From Caballeronia zhejiangensis (GTDB lineage Bacteria > Pseudomonadota > Gammaproteobacteria > Burkholderiales > Burkholderiaceae), in the NCBI RefSeq assembly GCF_000698575.1, contig NZ_JFHD01000003.1, positions 372,001 to 436,000 of the forward strand: DNA of 64,000 nucleotides, read 5' to 3'. The position numbers and the translations under genes are program-made. Positions 27,875 through 35,619 of this stretch are shown in pieces. The notes under the pieces were generated by a model. The model did not search any database, had not been told where the DNA came from, and was given only the letters and a program-made list of their open reading frames with translations. The stretch's first letter is position 1; every line of letters begins with the position of its first letter.

Positions 27875-29272
27875 ATGAACAGCACAATCAATCAAGGGGC
27901 CGCCCACGGCCCGACAAATTTCTTTTCCAAGGAGGCGACCATCGCCCGGCCCGGATTTTCGCGCTGGATGGTGCCGCCCGCCGCGCTGGCTGTTCATCTG
28001 TGCATCGGGCAGGCATATGCGTTCTCGGTGTTCAATGCGCCGCTCACGAAGGTTATCGGTATCACGAAGTCCGCGCCGGATGACTGGTCGCTGACCACGC
28101 TCGGCTGGATTTTCTCGCTCGCGATCGTGTTTCTGGGCTTGTCGGCGGCATTCGCGGGCAAGTGGCTGGAAAAAGTCGGCCCGCGCCGCACGATGTTCAC
28201 CGCGGCCTGCTGCTTCGGCGGCGGCTTTCTCGTCTCGGCGCTCGGCGTCTATCTGCATCAGATCTGGCTGCTGTATCTCGGCTATGGCGTGATCGGCGGC
28301 ATCGGGCTCGGGCTCGGCTATGTGTCGCCGGTTTCGACGCTGATACGCTGGTTTCCGGACCGTCGCGGCATGGCAACCGGCATGGCGATCATGGGCTTCG
28401 GCGGCGGCGCGATGATCGCGGCGCCCGGCTCCGTCGCGCTGATGAACCACTTCAAGAGCGCGACGAGCTCGGGCGTTGCCGAGACGTTCCTCGTGCTCGG
28501 CGTGCTCTATTTCATCTCGATGACGATCGGCGCGCTCGCGATCCGCATCCCGCCGGCGGACTGGAAGCCGGCTGGCTGGACGCCGCCCGCGACGTCCAAC
28601 AAGATGATCACGAAGAACCACGTGCATATCGATCAGGCGCTGAAGACGCCGCAGTTCTATCTGTTGTGGCTCGTGCTGTTCCTGAACGTGACGGCCGGCA
28701 TCGGCGTGCTCGGCCAGGCGTCGGTGATGATTCAGGAAAGCTTCAAGGCGTCGATCACGGCGGGCGCGGCGGCGGGCTTCGTCGGGCTGCTGTCGCTCTT
28801 CAACATGGGCGGGCGATTCGCGTGGGCGTCGGCGTCGGACTGGATCGGCCGCAAGAATACGTACTTCGTGTTCTTCACGCTCGGCGCGGTGCTGTATTTC
28901 CTTGTGCCGCAATTCGCGGGCTCCGGCAATATCGCGCTTTTCGTGTTGGCGTACGGCATCATCCTTTCGATGTACGGCGGCGGCTTCGCGACGATTCCCG
29001 CGTATCTCGCCGACATGTTCGGCACGGCATTCGTCGGCGGCATTCACGGCCGGCTTCTCACCGCGTGGGCGGCGGCGGGCGTCGCGGGTCCGGTGCTCGT
29101 CAACTACGTGCGCGCGTTCCAGGTTTCGCACGGCGTCGTGGGCGCAGAGGCGTACACGATGACGCTGCATATCATGGCGGCGCTGCTGGTGATCGGCTTC
29201 GTCTGCAATCTGCTCGTCTCGCGCGTGCATGAGAAGCATCACATGAACACGTCGGCGCAGACCGCAATCTAG
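27875..29272 (+). CDS. Oxalate/formate antiporter family (OFA) MFS transporter
   Basis: A 465-residue inner-membrane MFS protein with twelve predicted segments. OFA features: GQAYAFSVFNAPL in segment 1, GWIFSLAIVFLGLSAAFAGKWLEKVGPRR, GIGLGLGYVSPVSTLIRWFPDRRGMATGMA, and in the second half GRFAWASASDWIGRKNTYF. Substrate is an organic acid (oxalate, formate or another small monocarboxylate); the binding residues cannot be judged by eye. It is followed 21 bases later by a 45-residue membrane peptide, the OFA 'small subunit', and then a strong terminator, making a two-gene operon. Confidence 0.9.
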   Translation: MNSTINQGAAHGPTNFFSKEATIARPGFSRWMVPPAALAVHLCIGQAYAFSVFNAPLTKVIGITKSAPDDWSLTTLGWIFSLAIVFLGLSAAFAGKWLEKVGPRRTMFTAACCFGGGFLVSALGVYLHQIWLLYLGYGVIGGIGLGLGYVSPVSTLIRWFPDRRGMATGMAIMGFGGGAMIAAPGSVALMNHFKSATSSGVAETFLVLGVLYFISMTIGALAIRIPPADWKPAGWTPPATSNKMITKNHVHIDQALKTPQFYLLWLVLFLNVTAGIGVLGQASVMIQESFKASITAGAAAGFVGLLSLFNMGGRFAWASASDWIGRKNTYFVFFTLGAVLYFLVPQFAGSGNIALFVLAYGIILSMYGGGFATIPAYLADMFGTAFVGGIHGRLLTAWAAAGVAGPVLVNYVRAFQVSHGVVGAEAYTMTLHIMAALLVIGFVCNLLVSRVHEKHHMNTSAQTAI

Positions 29273-29293
29273 GAATCAACGAGGAGATCCGCG

Positions 29294-29431
29294 ATGAATG
29301 ACCGCATCGAAACTCAGCAAGTGCATCCGTCGAACAAGGGGTTGCTCCTGGTGTTCTGGGCCTACGTGCTGATTCCGCTCGCATGGGGCGTGACCAATAC
29401 GCTCTCGCAGGCCGTCAAGCTGTTCCAGTAA
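29294..29431 (+). CDS. MFS transporter small subunit (45 residues)
   Basis: A very short gene directly after the OFA transporter, with GAGGAG seven bases before its ATG. The peptide has a polar N-terminus (MNDRIETQQVHPSNKG) and one membrane helix (LLLVFWAYVLIPLAWGVTNT), then SQAVKLFQ. From memory it matches short single-helix proteins encoded beside OFA-family transporters. It probably associates with the transporter in the membrane; a role in stability or activity is inference. An intrinsic terminator follows at 29449. Confidence 0.85.
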   Translation: MNDRIETQQVHPSNKGLLLVFWAYVLIPLAWGVTNTLSQAVKLFQ

Positions 29432-29448
29432 TTCTGTAGGTGAAGTCC

Positions 29449-29503
29449 ACGCGCGCCGGATGGCCGATGTTTGAATCGGCTCACGGCGCGCGTTTTGTTT
29501 CTT
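29449..29503 (+). terminator. Intrinsic terminator of the OFA transporter operon
   Basis: A perfect ten-base stem ACGCGCGCCG/CGGCGCGCGT encloses a second six-base stem GCCGAT/ATCGGC and is followed by TTTTGTTTCTT. It ends 10 bases before the parE remnant, which is read from the other strand. Confidence 0.88.
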
Positions 29504-29513
29504 GACGTCAATG

Positions 29514-29813
29514 CTATTCGGCTTCGCCGAGATGAGCGGGCAAATCCATCTGATGGGGAACGCGCACGATCTGGATCGTGTCCGCGGCCTCCTTGAAGAA
29601 AAGCACGTGCATTCCGACGAGCGCCTTGCGATAACCGGGCCGAACGTGTTCTGCGGACAGGCTGCGTTGTCTGCCCTTACCGAGTCCGATGACTGTGTCC
29701 TGAATCATGCGCAGATAGCGCTCCGCCTGAGCCGGCCCCCACTTCTCGAACGTGTAGTCTCAGATGCCGTCCAGATCCTGGACGGCGGCAGGCGTGAATA
29801 CGCACTGCCTCAC
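29514..29813 (-). pseudogene. parE: ParE-type toxin inactivated by one internal stop codon
   Basis: Reading from the GTG at 29811-29813 gives VRQCVFTPAAVQDLDGI, then TGA (29760-29762), then DYTFEKWGPAQAERYLR and on through SLSAEHVRPGYRKALVGMHVLFFK to IVRVPHQMDLPAHLGE. This is a complete ParE/RelE-fold toxin (about 99 codons) apart from that stop, which stands where ParE proteins have Trp (I-W-D-Y-T). TGG to TGA is a single base change. The GTG overlaps the TGA of the upstream parD remnant by four bases, the normal parDE arrangement. Translation from the internal ATG at 29708 would lack the first helix, so the toxin is almost certainly dead. Confidence 0.85.
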
Positions 29814-29965
29814 CGAGCGGACTTGCGCTTGCGAGCGACGAAGGCATCGAAATCCAGCGGCTTGGCGGGGCCGGAGCGCTCGCCGGCTTCGAGCGCCGAG
29901 CGCAACGCATCGAGCTTTGCTTCCTGTCGCCAGCGACGGGGACGTCGTGCACCGACGCTTCCGGA
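29810..29965 (-). pseudogene. parD: ParD antitoxin remnant, N-terminus lost
   Basis: The reading frame ending at the TGA 29810-29812 gives RRWRQEAKLDALRSALEAGE, then RSGPAKPLDFDAFVARKRK. This is the typical C-terminal toxin-wrapping part of ParD. Upstream of it the frame continues into residues unlike the ParD ribbon-helix-helix (TEHSGSVGARRP) and then reaches a stop at about 29996, overlapping the end of the neighbouring membrane-peptide gene. The DNA-binding half is therefore missing or scrambled. Both partners of the pair are broken. Confidence 0.75.
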
Positions 29966-29969
29966 ATGC

Positions 29970-30089
29970 TCAGTGCCCGCGATCCTCCGCCTTGTTCAAG
30001 CTGCGGCGCGCGAGGACGCTCATGAAAAGCGTGCCGCACACAAGCGCTGCCATATAAACGCCGGCCATCATCCAGTCGAGTTCACTCAC
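29970..30089 (-). CDS. Short single-helix membrane peptide (39 residues)
   Basis: Starts at GTG 30089 with AAGGAG seven bases upstream, a strong ribosome site. The peptide is SELDWMMAGVYMAALVCGTL followed by FMSVLARRSLNKAEDRGH: an acidic N-terminus, one hydrophobic helix of about 21 residues, then a basic tail (positive-inside, N-out). I do not recognise it. It ends where the parD remnant begins, so it either belongs to the older neighbourhood or arrived at the junction. The good ribosome site and the protein-like composition argue against chance. Confidence 0.6.
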   Translation of the reverse strand: MSELDWMMAGVYMAALVCGTLFMSVLARRSLNKAEDRGH

Positions 30090-30335
30090 GGTTGTTCTCC
30101 TTCGAATTGATCCGCGGCCGGGGCGCCGCAGGGGTGATCCACACGATTGCAACTACGTTCTGGCTGATTTACGGCACGCGCCCGCAAAGGTTTAGCGCGA
30201 TGCAATGAACGACGTTGGCGGCGCGATGACCGAGGAAACCGACCGCTCGTTCGATTCGCCAACGTGGGCGTATCGTTCGACTAGCGCCCGAGAGCGCGCG
30301 ACGACATCCCACATACGAACAACCGGTCCACGACA

Positions 30336-30641
30336 ATGAACACGTCCCGCCGCAACTTCATGGTTGTCAGCATCGGCGCGGGCACGGCGCTATGGCTCTC
30401 GCGAGCACGCGCCGATGCGCCGCACTTAAGCGAATCCGATCCGGCGGCGGTCGCCGTCGGCTATAAGGAGAACGCCGCGAAAGTGGACAAAGCGAAGTAC
30501 CCGAACTTCGCGGCCGATCAAACCTGCGCGAACTGCTCGCTGTATCAGGGCAAAGCGAGCGATGCCTGGGGCGGTTGCACGCTCTTCGGCGACAAGCTGG
30601 TAGCCGGAAAAGGATGGTGCTCGTCGTGGACGAACATGTGA
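30336..30641 (+). CDS. High-potential iron-sulfur protein (HiPIP)
   Basis: A 101-residue periplasmic electron carrier with one [4Fe-4S] cluster. The Tat signal SRRNFMVVSIGAGTALWLSRARA is followed by a mature domain of about 75 residues. The four cluster cysteines are in CANCSLYQG, GGCTLFG and KGWCSSW, the standard C-x2-C-...-C-...-C spacing of HiPIPs. It usually donates electrons to cytochrome oxidases or reaction centres, or works in thiosulfate oxidation. No partner oxidase is nearby. The 246 bases upstream are AT-moderate and gene-free. The convergent DUF4019 gene ends 7 bases away. Confidence 0.95.
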   Translation: MNTSRRNFMVVSIGAGTALWLSRARADAPHLSESDPAAVAVGYKENAAKVDKAKYPNFAADQTCANCSLYQGKASDAWGGCTLFGDKLVAGKGWCSSWTNM

Positions 30642-30648
30642 CGCGGCT

Positions 30649-31134
30649 TCAGCGCACCGAATAGCCGACGAAACGCCAGACCTTGTCCGAGTCGAGAATG
30701 AAGGTCACCATTTCTCGCGACGACTGACTCGCCTGGCCGAACTGAGTGTCGAAGAGAATGTTGATGTACGCGCCCGCGGGCATGTTGCCCGTGCCGTCAT
30801 AACGGTAGTGCTTGACGCCCATCGGCATGCGCAGTCCCGGCGCGCCGAGCGGCGAACGGTCGCGCGCGACCTTCTTCATGAAGTCGTCGCGGGAAATGAT
30901 CTGCTTTGCGATGGGCGAGGCTTGGTCCCACACGTCGCCCGCCCGGTTTTGATCGATCAACGCGATGATCTGCGACGCAACCTGCGCGATGTCCTGATCC
31001 TGTTTGTCGAGCGCGGCCTGCTGCTCCTTCGTGAGCGAACGAGTCGCCGAAGATTGAGTTTCCTGAGCGTGGCACGTAATGCTGCTCGATATCAGCAGGA
31101 ACGCAGCCAGCGAAAAACGGATGCTTGCTTTCAT
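30649..31134 (-). CDS. Secreted DUF4019 protein
   Basis: A 161-residue exported protein. The signal peptide spans about residues 1-23 (cut near CHAQ); since the Cys lies at the cleavage region (SSSITCHAQ), a lipoprotein is possible but the lipobox is weak. The mature part has a coiled, Gln/Asp-rich stretch (LTKEQQAALDKQDQDIAQ) and a DUF4019-type domain with VWDQASPIAKQIISRDDF, YINILFDTQF and a C-terminal WRFVGYSVR. Function unknown. ATG 31134 was chosen because it places the signal peptide at the N-terminus; a longer frame upstream lacks one. Confidence 0.82.
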   Translation of the reverse strand: MKASIRFSLAAFLLISSSITCHAQETQSSATRSLTKEQQAALDKQDQDIAQVASQIIALIDQNRAGDVWDQASPIAKQIISRDDFMKKVARDRSPLGAPGLRMPMGVKHYRYDGTGNMPAGAYINILFDTQFGQASQSSREMVTFILDSDKVWRFVGYSVR

Positions 31135-31307
31135 GATTCGGACGACGTGAGGTTCTTTGGCGCCGATTGTATCGCCGCCCACGCTGCCTACGGTAAGAAA
31201 TACTTATTTTCAGAATTTGGCGGTTCCGGCGTCCGTTGCCGGGCAAGCACACGCCTTGCTGCCGGAATAGCGAACGTCAATATCCGACGCTACCGTCGAG
31301 GTTCACC

Positions 31308-32180
31308 ATGCGACTCGTCGACTGGAACATCCAATGGGGACGCGGCGTGGATGGCCGCGTCGATCTCGCGCGCATCGTCGCCGAGGCGAAAGCCCTGCAC
31401 GACTTCGACGTCCTCTGTCTGCAGGAAGTGACGCGCGGCTTTCACGAAAGCGAGCAGGCCGGCGGACTCAAAGGCGGCCCCGGCGCCGACCAGTTCGCCG
31501 AGCTCGAAGCGCTGATTCCCGGCGCGACGGTCATCGACGGAATCGGCTCCGATCTTCCGCCAGTCGGTGCGGGCATCGCGCGCCGTCAGTTCGGCAACGC
31601 GATCGTGAGCCGTCTGCCGGTGCGCCAGGTGTTGCGCCATTCGCTGCCGTGGCCTGCCGATCCCGCGAAGCCGTCGATGCTTCGCGTCGCGCTCGAAGCC
31701 GTCATCGAGACCGACGTCGGACCGTTGCGCATCGTCAGCACGCATCTCGAGTTCTATTCGGAGAAGCAACGTCTCGCGCAAGTCGCGCGTCTGCGCGAGC
31801 TTCACGCCGAAGCGTGCGCGCACGAGCGTCAGCCCGCGAAGGCCGAGAGTCAGGCGAGCCCGTTCGCCGATACCGCGCGGCCCGCGTCCGCGATCGTCTG
31901 CGGCGACTTCAACAGCGCGTTCGATGGATCGGCGTATCGCGCGATGCTCGAACCGATTGCCGATGCGCCCGCGTTCGTCGATGCATGGACTTGCGCGCAT
32001 CCGAACGAGCCGCGCGCGGCCACCGTCGGCCTGTACGATCGCGACCAGTGGCCCGATGGCCCGTTCGCATGCGACTTCATCTTCGTGAGCGAAGACCTGA
32101 AGGCGCGCATCGCCGGATGCGAAGCGGATCAGTCGAGCCGTTCATCGGATCATCAGCCGATGTGGCTCGAACTGCATTAA
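31308..32180 (+). CDS. Endonuclease/exonuclease/phosphatase-family hydrolase
   Basis: A 290-residue cytosolic metal-dependent phosphodiesterase fold. Motifs: MRLVDWNIQWGRG (metal Asn), VLCLQEVT (metal Glu), IVSTHLEFYS (catalytic His region), VCGDFNSAFDGSAY, FIFVSEDLK and the terminal SSDHQPM His. No signal peptide. The family includes DNA-repair nucleases, sphingomyelinases and inositol phosphatases; this compact form could act on a phosphodiester of unknown nature. Its stop overlaps by 4 bases (32177-32180) with the stop of the convergent DUF2817 gene. Confidence 0.88.
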   Translation: MRLVDWNIQWGRGVDGRVDLARIVAEAKALHDFDVLCLQEVTRGFHESEQAGGLKGGPGADQFAELEALIPGATVIDGIGSDLPPVGAGIARRQFGNAIVSRLPVRQVLRHSLPWPADPAKPSMLRVALEAVIETDVGPLRIVSTHLEFYSEKQRLAQVARLRELHAEACAHERQPAKAESQASPFADTARPASAIVCGDFNSAFDGSAYRAMLEPIADAPAFVDAWTCAHPNEPRAATVGLYDRDQWPDGPFACDFIFVSEDLKARIAGCEADQSSRSSDHQPMWLELH

Positions 32181-33244
32181 GCGCCCTCTTCGCGCGACAA
32201 CCCGTATAGCGCCTGCAACACGGCAGCGCGCGCCTGACCCGCGATCATGCCGCGCCAGATATCGTCGTCGATGTAGAAGGCCGCGCGAATCTGGCGGCGA
32301 ATGCCGGCTTTCAATGCGTCGGGCGCATCGGGATGATGACGCACCCAGACGTCCGCGCGCAGCATGTCGAGCATGTCGGTGAGCGGCACCGTTCCGTACT
32401 CGATCGCGATCGATGCGATCGCCGCATGGGCGCACGTCTGCCGCAACGTATCGAGCAACGGACCGGCTACATCGGCCGCGATCGACGTACCATCCGACGG
32501 ACTCGTCACGTCCGCGCCCCACCAGCGCCGCGCACGCGCGACATCGCCGACGCATATCTTCGCGCCGAAGCCGCTCGGCCCGAGTCCCGTATGAAAATCG
32601 ATCCAGCCGATCGCCGTGCACGTCTCGCCGTATTCCGCGAGCAGATTGCGCATGGTGCGCGTGCTCCACGCCGTTTCCGCGCCGCCATAGAACATGCCTT
32701 GCGCATGCGTGTACTGACCGGTTGTGACCGCTTGCTGATAAGCCCACTGTCCATGCCTGCCGATATACGCGCGAATCGCCGCGATATTCGCTTCGTCGGG
32801 CGGCCAGCTCGTCGGAATCAGCAAGTCGTGCAGTTCCGCGTAGCCGGGATTCTGCGGCAACGGCGCATCGAAATTCACGCTGTTGCGATTCAGATCGACA
32901 TTGCCCTCCGTCGTGCGGCTCAGATAGGAAAAGCCATACGGATTGATCGCATGAACGAGCAGCATTGCGACGTCGAGCTTGTCCATCAACGCCGGCAATA
33001 CTTCGTCGCGCATCAACGCGATCTGCGCGCCCGAGCCGCAAAAGCCTTCGACGCCGTGCGTGCCGGACGTGAGCACGAGCAGGCGCTTTGCATCTTTGGG
33101 ACCGATGCGAACGACATCGGTTGCGAGCGTCTCGCCTTCCAGACCATCGAAGCCTTCGAGCACGCGCGTATCGACAGCGAGTTTTCGCGCGGCGGCGGTA
33201 TCGAGAAATCTCTGGCGCGCTTCGCGATACGTCGATGAAAACAT
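32177..33244 (-). CDS. DUF2817 zinc carboxypeptidase-like (M14) hydrolase
   Basis: A 355-residue cytosolic protein of the M14 succinylglutamate-desuccinylase/DUF2817 group. The zinc ligands are in SGTHGVEGFCGSG (H-x-x-E) and DFHTGLG, with the substrate Arg/Asn patch in GNVDLNRNSVNF. The catalytic Glu is probably in SIAIEYGT. It hydrolyses an amide or peptide bond. It is 9 bases downstream of the M20 amidohydrolase gene in one operon, and close to an MHS transporter and LysR. Together these look like uptake and stepwise deacylation of an N-acyl amino acid or dipeptide. Confidence 0.87.
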   Translation of the reverse strand: MFSSTYREARQRFLDTAAARKLAVDTRVLEGFDGLEGETLATDVVRIGPKDAKRLLVLTSGTHGVEGFCGSGAQIALMRDEVLPALMDKLDVAMLLVHAINPYGFSYLSRTTEGNVDLNRNSVNFDAPLPQNPGYAELHDLLIPTSWPPDEANIAAIRAYIGRHGQWAYQQAVTTGQYTHAQGMFYGGAETAWSTRTMRNLLAEYGETCTAIGWIDFHTGLGPSGFGAKICVGDVARARRWWGADVTSPSDGTSIAADVAGPLLDTLRQTCAHAAIASIAIEYGTVPLTDMLDMLRADVWVRHHPDAPDALKAGIRRQIRAAFYIDDDIWRGMIAGQARAAVLQALYGLSREEGA

Positions 33245-33253
33245 GTCGCCTCC

Positions 33254-34447
33254 TCAGACGCGTGCGAGAAACTTCTCGACGAGCCGCACCCAATACGTCG
33301 AGCCTAGCGTGAGTACATCGTCGTTGAAATCGTAGCTGCTGTTATGCAGCATGCAGGGTCCGATTCCGTGACCGTGATCGCGATGCGCGCCCAGTCCATT
33401 GCCGATATACGCATAGCAACCGGGACGCTCCATCAGCATGTACGAGAAGTCCTCCGCGCCCATCGTCGGATCGACGTTCGTGTTCACTTTGTCCGCGCCG
33501 GCGACATCGCGCATCACGCCGAGTGCGAAGTCCGTTTCCGCTTGCGTGTTCACCGTCGGCGGATAGTTGCGTACGAAACTGACTTCGGCCTTGCAGCGAT
33601 ACGCGGCCGCCGTCGCCGCGACGATCTCCTTCATGCGCGTCTCGATGAGATCGAGCACGTCGACGGAAAACGTGCGAACGGTCCCCGCGAGCGTCGCGGT
33701 CGTCGGGATCGCGTTGACCGCGTGGCCTGCCTGCATGCGCGTGATCGAGAGCACGGCGGCGTCGATCGGCCGCTTGTTGCGCGTCACGATGCTCTGCAGG
33801 CCCGTGCCGATCTGCAGCGCGGTGAACACGGGATCGACGCCATCGTGCGGAATCGCCGCATGCGCGCCCACGCCTTCGATACGAATCTCGAACTCGTTGC
33901 TCGATGCCTGCGTCGCGCCGACGCGCGCACCGAATCCGCCCGCCGGCATGCCCGGCCAGTTGTGCAGCGCGAACACGGCATCGACCGGAAAGCGCTCGAA
34001 CAAGCCATCTTCGATCATCGCTTTCGCGCCGCCGCCGCCTTCTTCGGCAGGCTGAAAGATGAAGACGACGGTGCCGTCGAAGTCGCGATGCTTCGCGAGA
34101 TATTGCGCCGCGCCGAGCAGCATCGCGGTGTGTCCGTCGTGACCGCACGCATGCATCTTGTTCTCGTGGCGCGATGCGTGCGCGAACGTGTTCAGCTCGG
34201 GAATGGGCAACGCGTCCATGTCGGCGCGCAGGCCGATCGCACGTTTGCTCGCGCCTTTCCTCAACACGCCGACGACGCCCGTCTTGCCGAGTCCGCACGT
34301 CACTTCGATATCCCAGCTTTCGAGCTTCCGAGCGACGAGTTCCGCCGTGCGCGCTTCTTCATAGCAGAGTTCGGGATGCGCGTGGATATCGCGGCGAATG
34401 GCCTGAATCTCGTCGCGCGACTGCGCGATCTCGGGAATGATCGACAT
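33254..34447 (-). CDS. M20-family amidohydrolase (hippurate/N-acyl amino acid hydrolase)
   Basis: A 397-residue cytosolic dizinc amidohydrolase. Ligands and motifs: RADMDALPI, HACGHDGHTAMLLGAA, FQPAEEGGGGA with the catalytic Glu pair, the dimerisation-domain insert GVGAHAAIPHDGVDP, and the final His in LHNSSYDFND. It releases amino acids from N-acyl (benzoyl, acetyl) conjugates. ATG 34447 follows AAGAGGAAAGC. It is paired with the DUF2817 gene 9 bases downstream. The exact acyl group is not readable. Confidence 0.92.
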   Translation of the reverse strand: MSIIPEIAQSRDEIQAIRRDIHAHPELCYEEARTAELVARKLESWDIEVTCGLGKTGVVGVLRKGASKRAIGLRADMDALPIPELNTFAHASRHENKMHACGHDGHTAMLLGAAQYLAKHRDFDGTVVFIFQPAEEGGGGAKAMIEDGLFERFPVDAVFALHNWPGMPAGGFGARVGATQASSNEFEIRIEGVGAHAAIPHDGVDPVFTALQIGTGLQSIVTRNKRPIDAAVLSITRMQAGHAVNAIPTTATLAGTVRTFSVDVLDLIETRMKEIVAATAAAYRCKAEVSFVRNYPPTVNTQAETDFALGVMRDVAGADKVNTNVDPTMGAEDFSYMLMERPGCYAYIGNGLGAHRDHGHGIGPCMLHNSSYDFNDDVLTLGSTYWVRLVEKFLARV

Positions 34448-34542
34448 GCTTTCCTCTTGCGTTGTTGAGTGACCGAAGCATTGTCGATGGCCGCAATTCA
34501 CAGGGAAAGCTGATATTCCTTGTCCGTGACTTAAGGAAAGCT

Positions 34543-35439
34543 TTAGCTTTCACTCGGCTCGATCGCGCCGTGCGAACGCATCCGTATGCGTTCCTGCACG
34601 ATGCTCATCACCGCGTGACGATCGTGGATCTTGCGCTCCAGCATGCCGACGACACGGCGCGGCGTGTTCTTCGCAAGCGATATCACGCGCAATGCGGGAT
34701 CGCTCGCCCACGAGCCGTATTCGAGCAACGGCACGACCGAGACGCCCGCATCCTGCCGCACGAGCTCGACGATCACTTCGAGGGAATTGAGTTCGAGGAA
34801 CTCGTTCACCGCGAGGCGATTGTGCTTCAACGCGCGATCGATCAGCGCGCCGGTGCGCTGCGCGCGATCGAAGCGCAGAAACGGACGGCTCGCCAGCATC
34901 TCGGCGGCATTCGCGGCCACGGCGCCCGGCGAACCGATCGCGACGAGCGGTTCCGAATAGAGCGGCGTCCAGTTGAGGCTCGCCGGCGTCTTGCCCGCCA
35001 TCTCGACGATCACCGCCGCATCGATCTCGCCCGCCTCGACTTGCGGCGCGAGCGCGAGCGCCTTGCCGGTGAAGAGCCGCACATCGAGCCGTGGATACTG
35101 ACCTTTCAATTCGGTGACGACGGATGCGAGCGCGCCCATCGCCGAATCGACCGCGCCGATGGAAACCGATCCGGCGATTTCATCATCGAGACCGGTGAGA
35201 CGCATGCTGTCGTACAGCGCGACGATGCGCTCCGCTTGCGGCAACACCTGCTTGCCGATGCTCGTCAGCCGGTTCGTGCGCCCGACGCGATCGAACAGCG
35301 GCCGCTTCAGATCGTCTTCGAGCGACTGCATCTGCATGCTGACGGCGGCCTGCGTGAGCGCGACTTTTTCCGCGGCGGCGGCGAAAGAACCGTAACGCGC
35401 GACAGCGATAAACGTGCGCAAAAAGCGGATATTGCTCAT
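34543..35439 (-). CDS. LysR-family transcriptional regulator
   Basis: A 298-residue regulator. Helix-turn-helix about residues 18-45 (GSFAAAAEKVALTQAAVSMQMQSLE), linker helix to 85, effector domain 90-298 (GSVSIGAVDSAM, AGVSVVPLLEYGSWAS). It is divergent from the MHS transporter gene (180-base spacer with an AT-rich AGAAA-N8-TTTCT dyad near 35495) and upstream of the M20/DUF2817 genes on its own strand. It probably controls this set in response to the transported substrate. Downstream lies a weak GAAAGC/GCTTTC hairpin overlapping its stop. Confidence 0.92.
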   Translation of the reverse strand: MSNIRFLRTFIAVARYGSFAAAAEKVALTQAAVSMQMQSLEDDLKRPLFDRVGRTNRLTSIGKQVLPQAERIVALYDSMRLTGLDDEIAGSVSIGAVDSAMGALASVVTELKGQYPRLDVRLFTGKALALAPQVEAGEIDAAVIVEMAGKTPASLNWTPLYSEPLVAIGSPGAVAANAAEMLASRPFLRFDRAQRTGALIDRALKHNRLAVNEFLELNSLEVIVELVRQDAGVSVVPLLEYGSWASDPALRVISLAKNTPRRVVGMLERKIHDRHAVMSIVQERIRMRSHGAIEPSES

Positions 35440-35619
35440 CGTGCGTGAGGGTTATCCCGGATCGTTCGATCAGGTTTGCTTGTGTGTCAGTTCAGAAATT
35501 CTATATTTTCTTATTTCAACTCGGCGTAATGTTTGCGTGTTGCAGCGGCTCGCTCCGTTCGAAGCGAGTCATCCGAGAAGCGGATGTCGTCAACGAGAAA
35601 ACCTCATGGAGTACATTCG

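Noticed and set aside
30236..30262. A tRNA-like T-arm string (GTTCGATTC)
   Set aside because: No acceptor stem, anticodon arm or CCA can be paired around it.
34528..34546. GAAAGC/GCTTTC hairpin as terminator of the LysR gene at 34543
   Set aside because: The stem overlaps the stop codon and has only six pairs with no real T-tract, too weak to list as a terminator.
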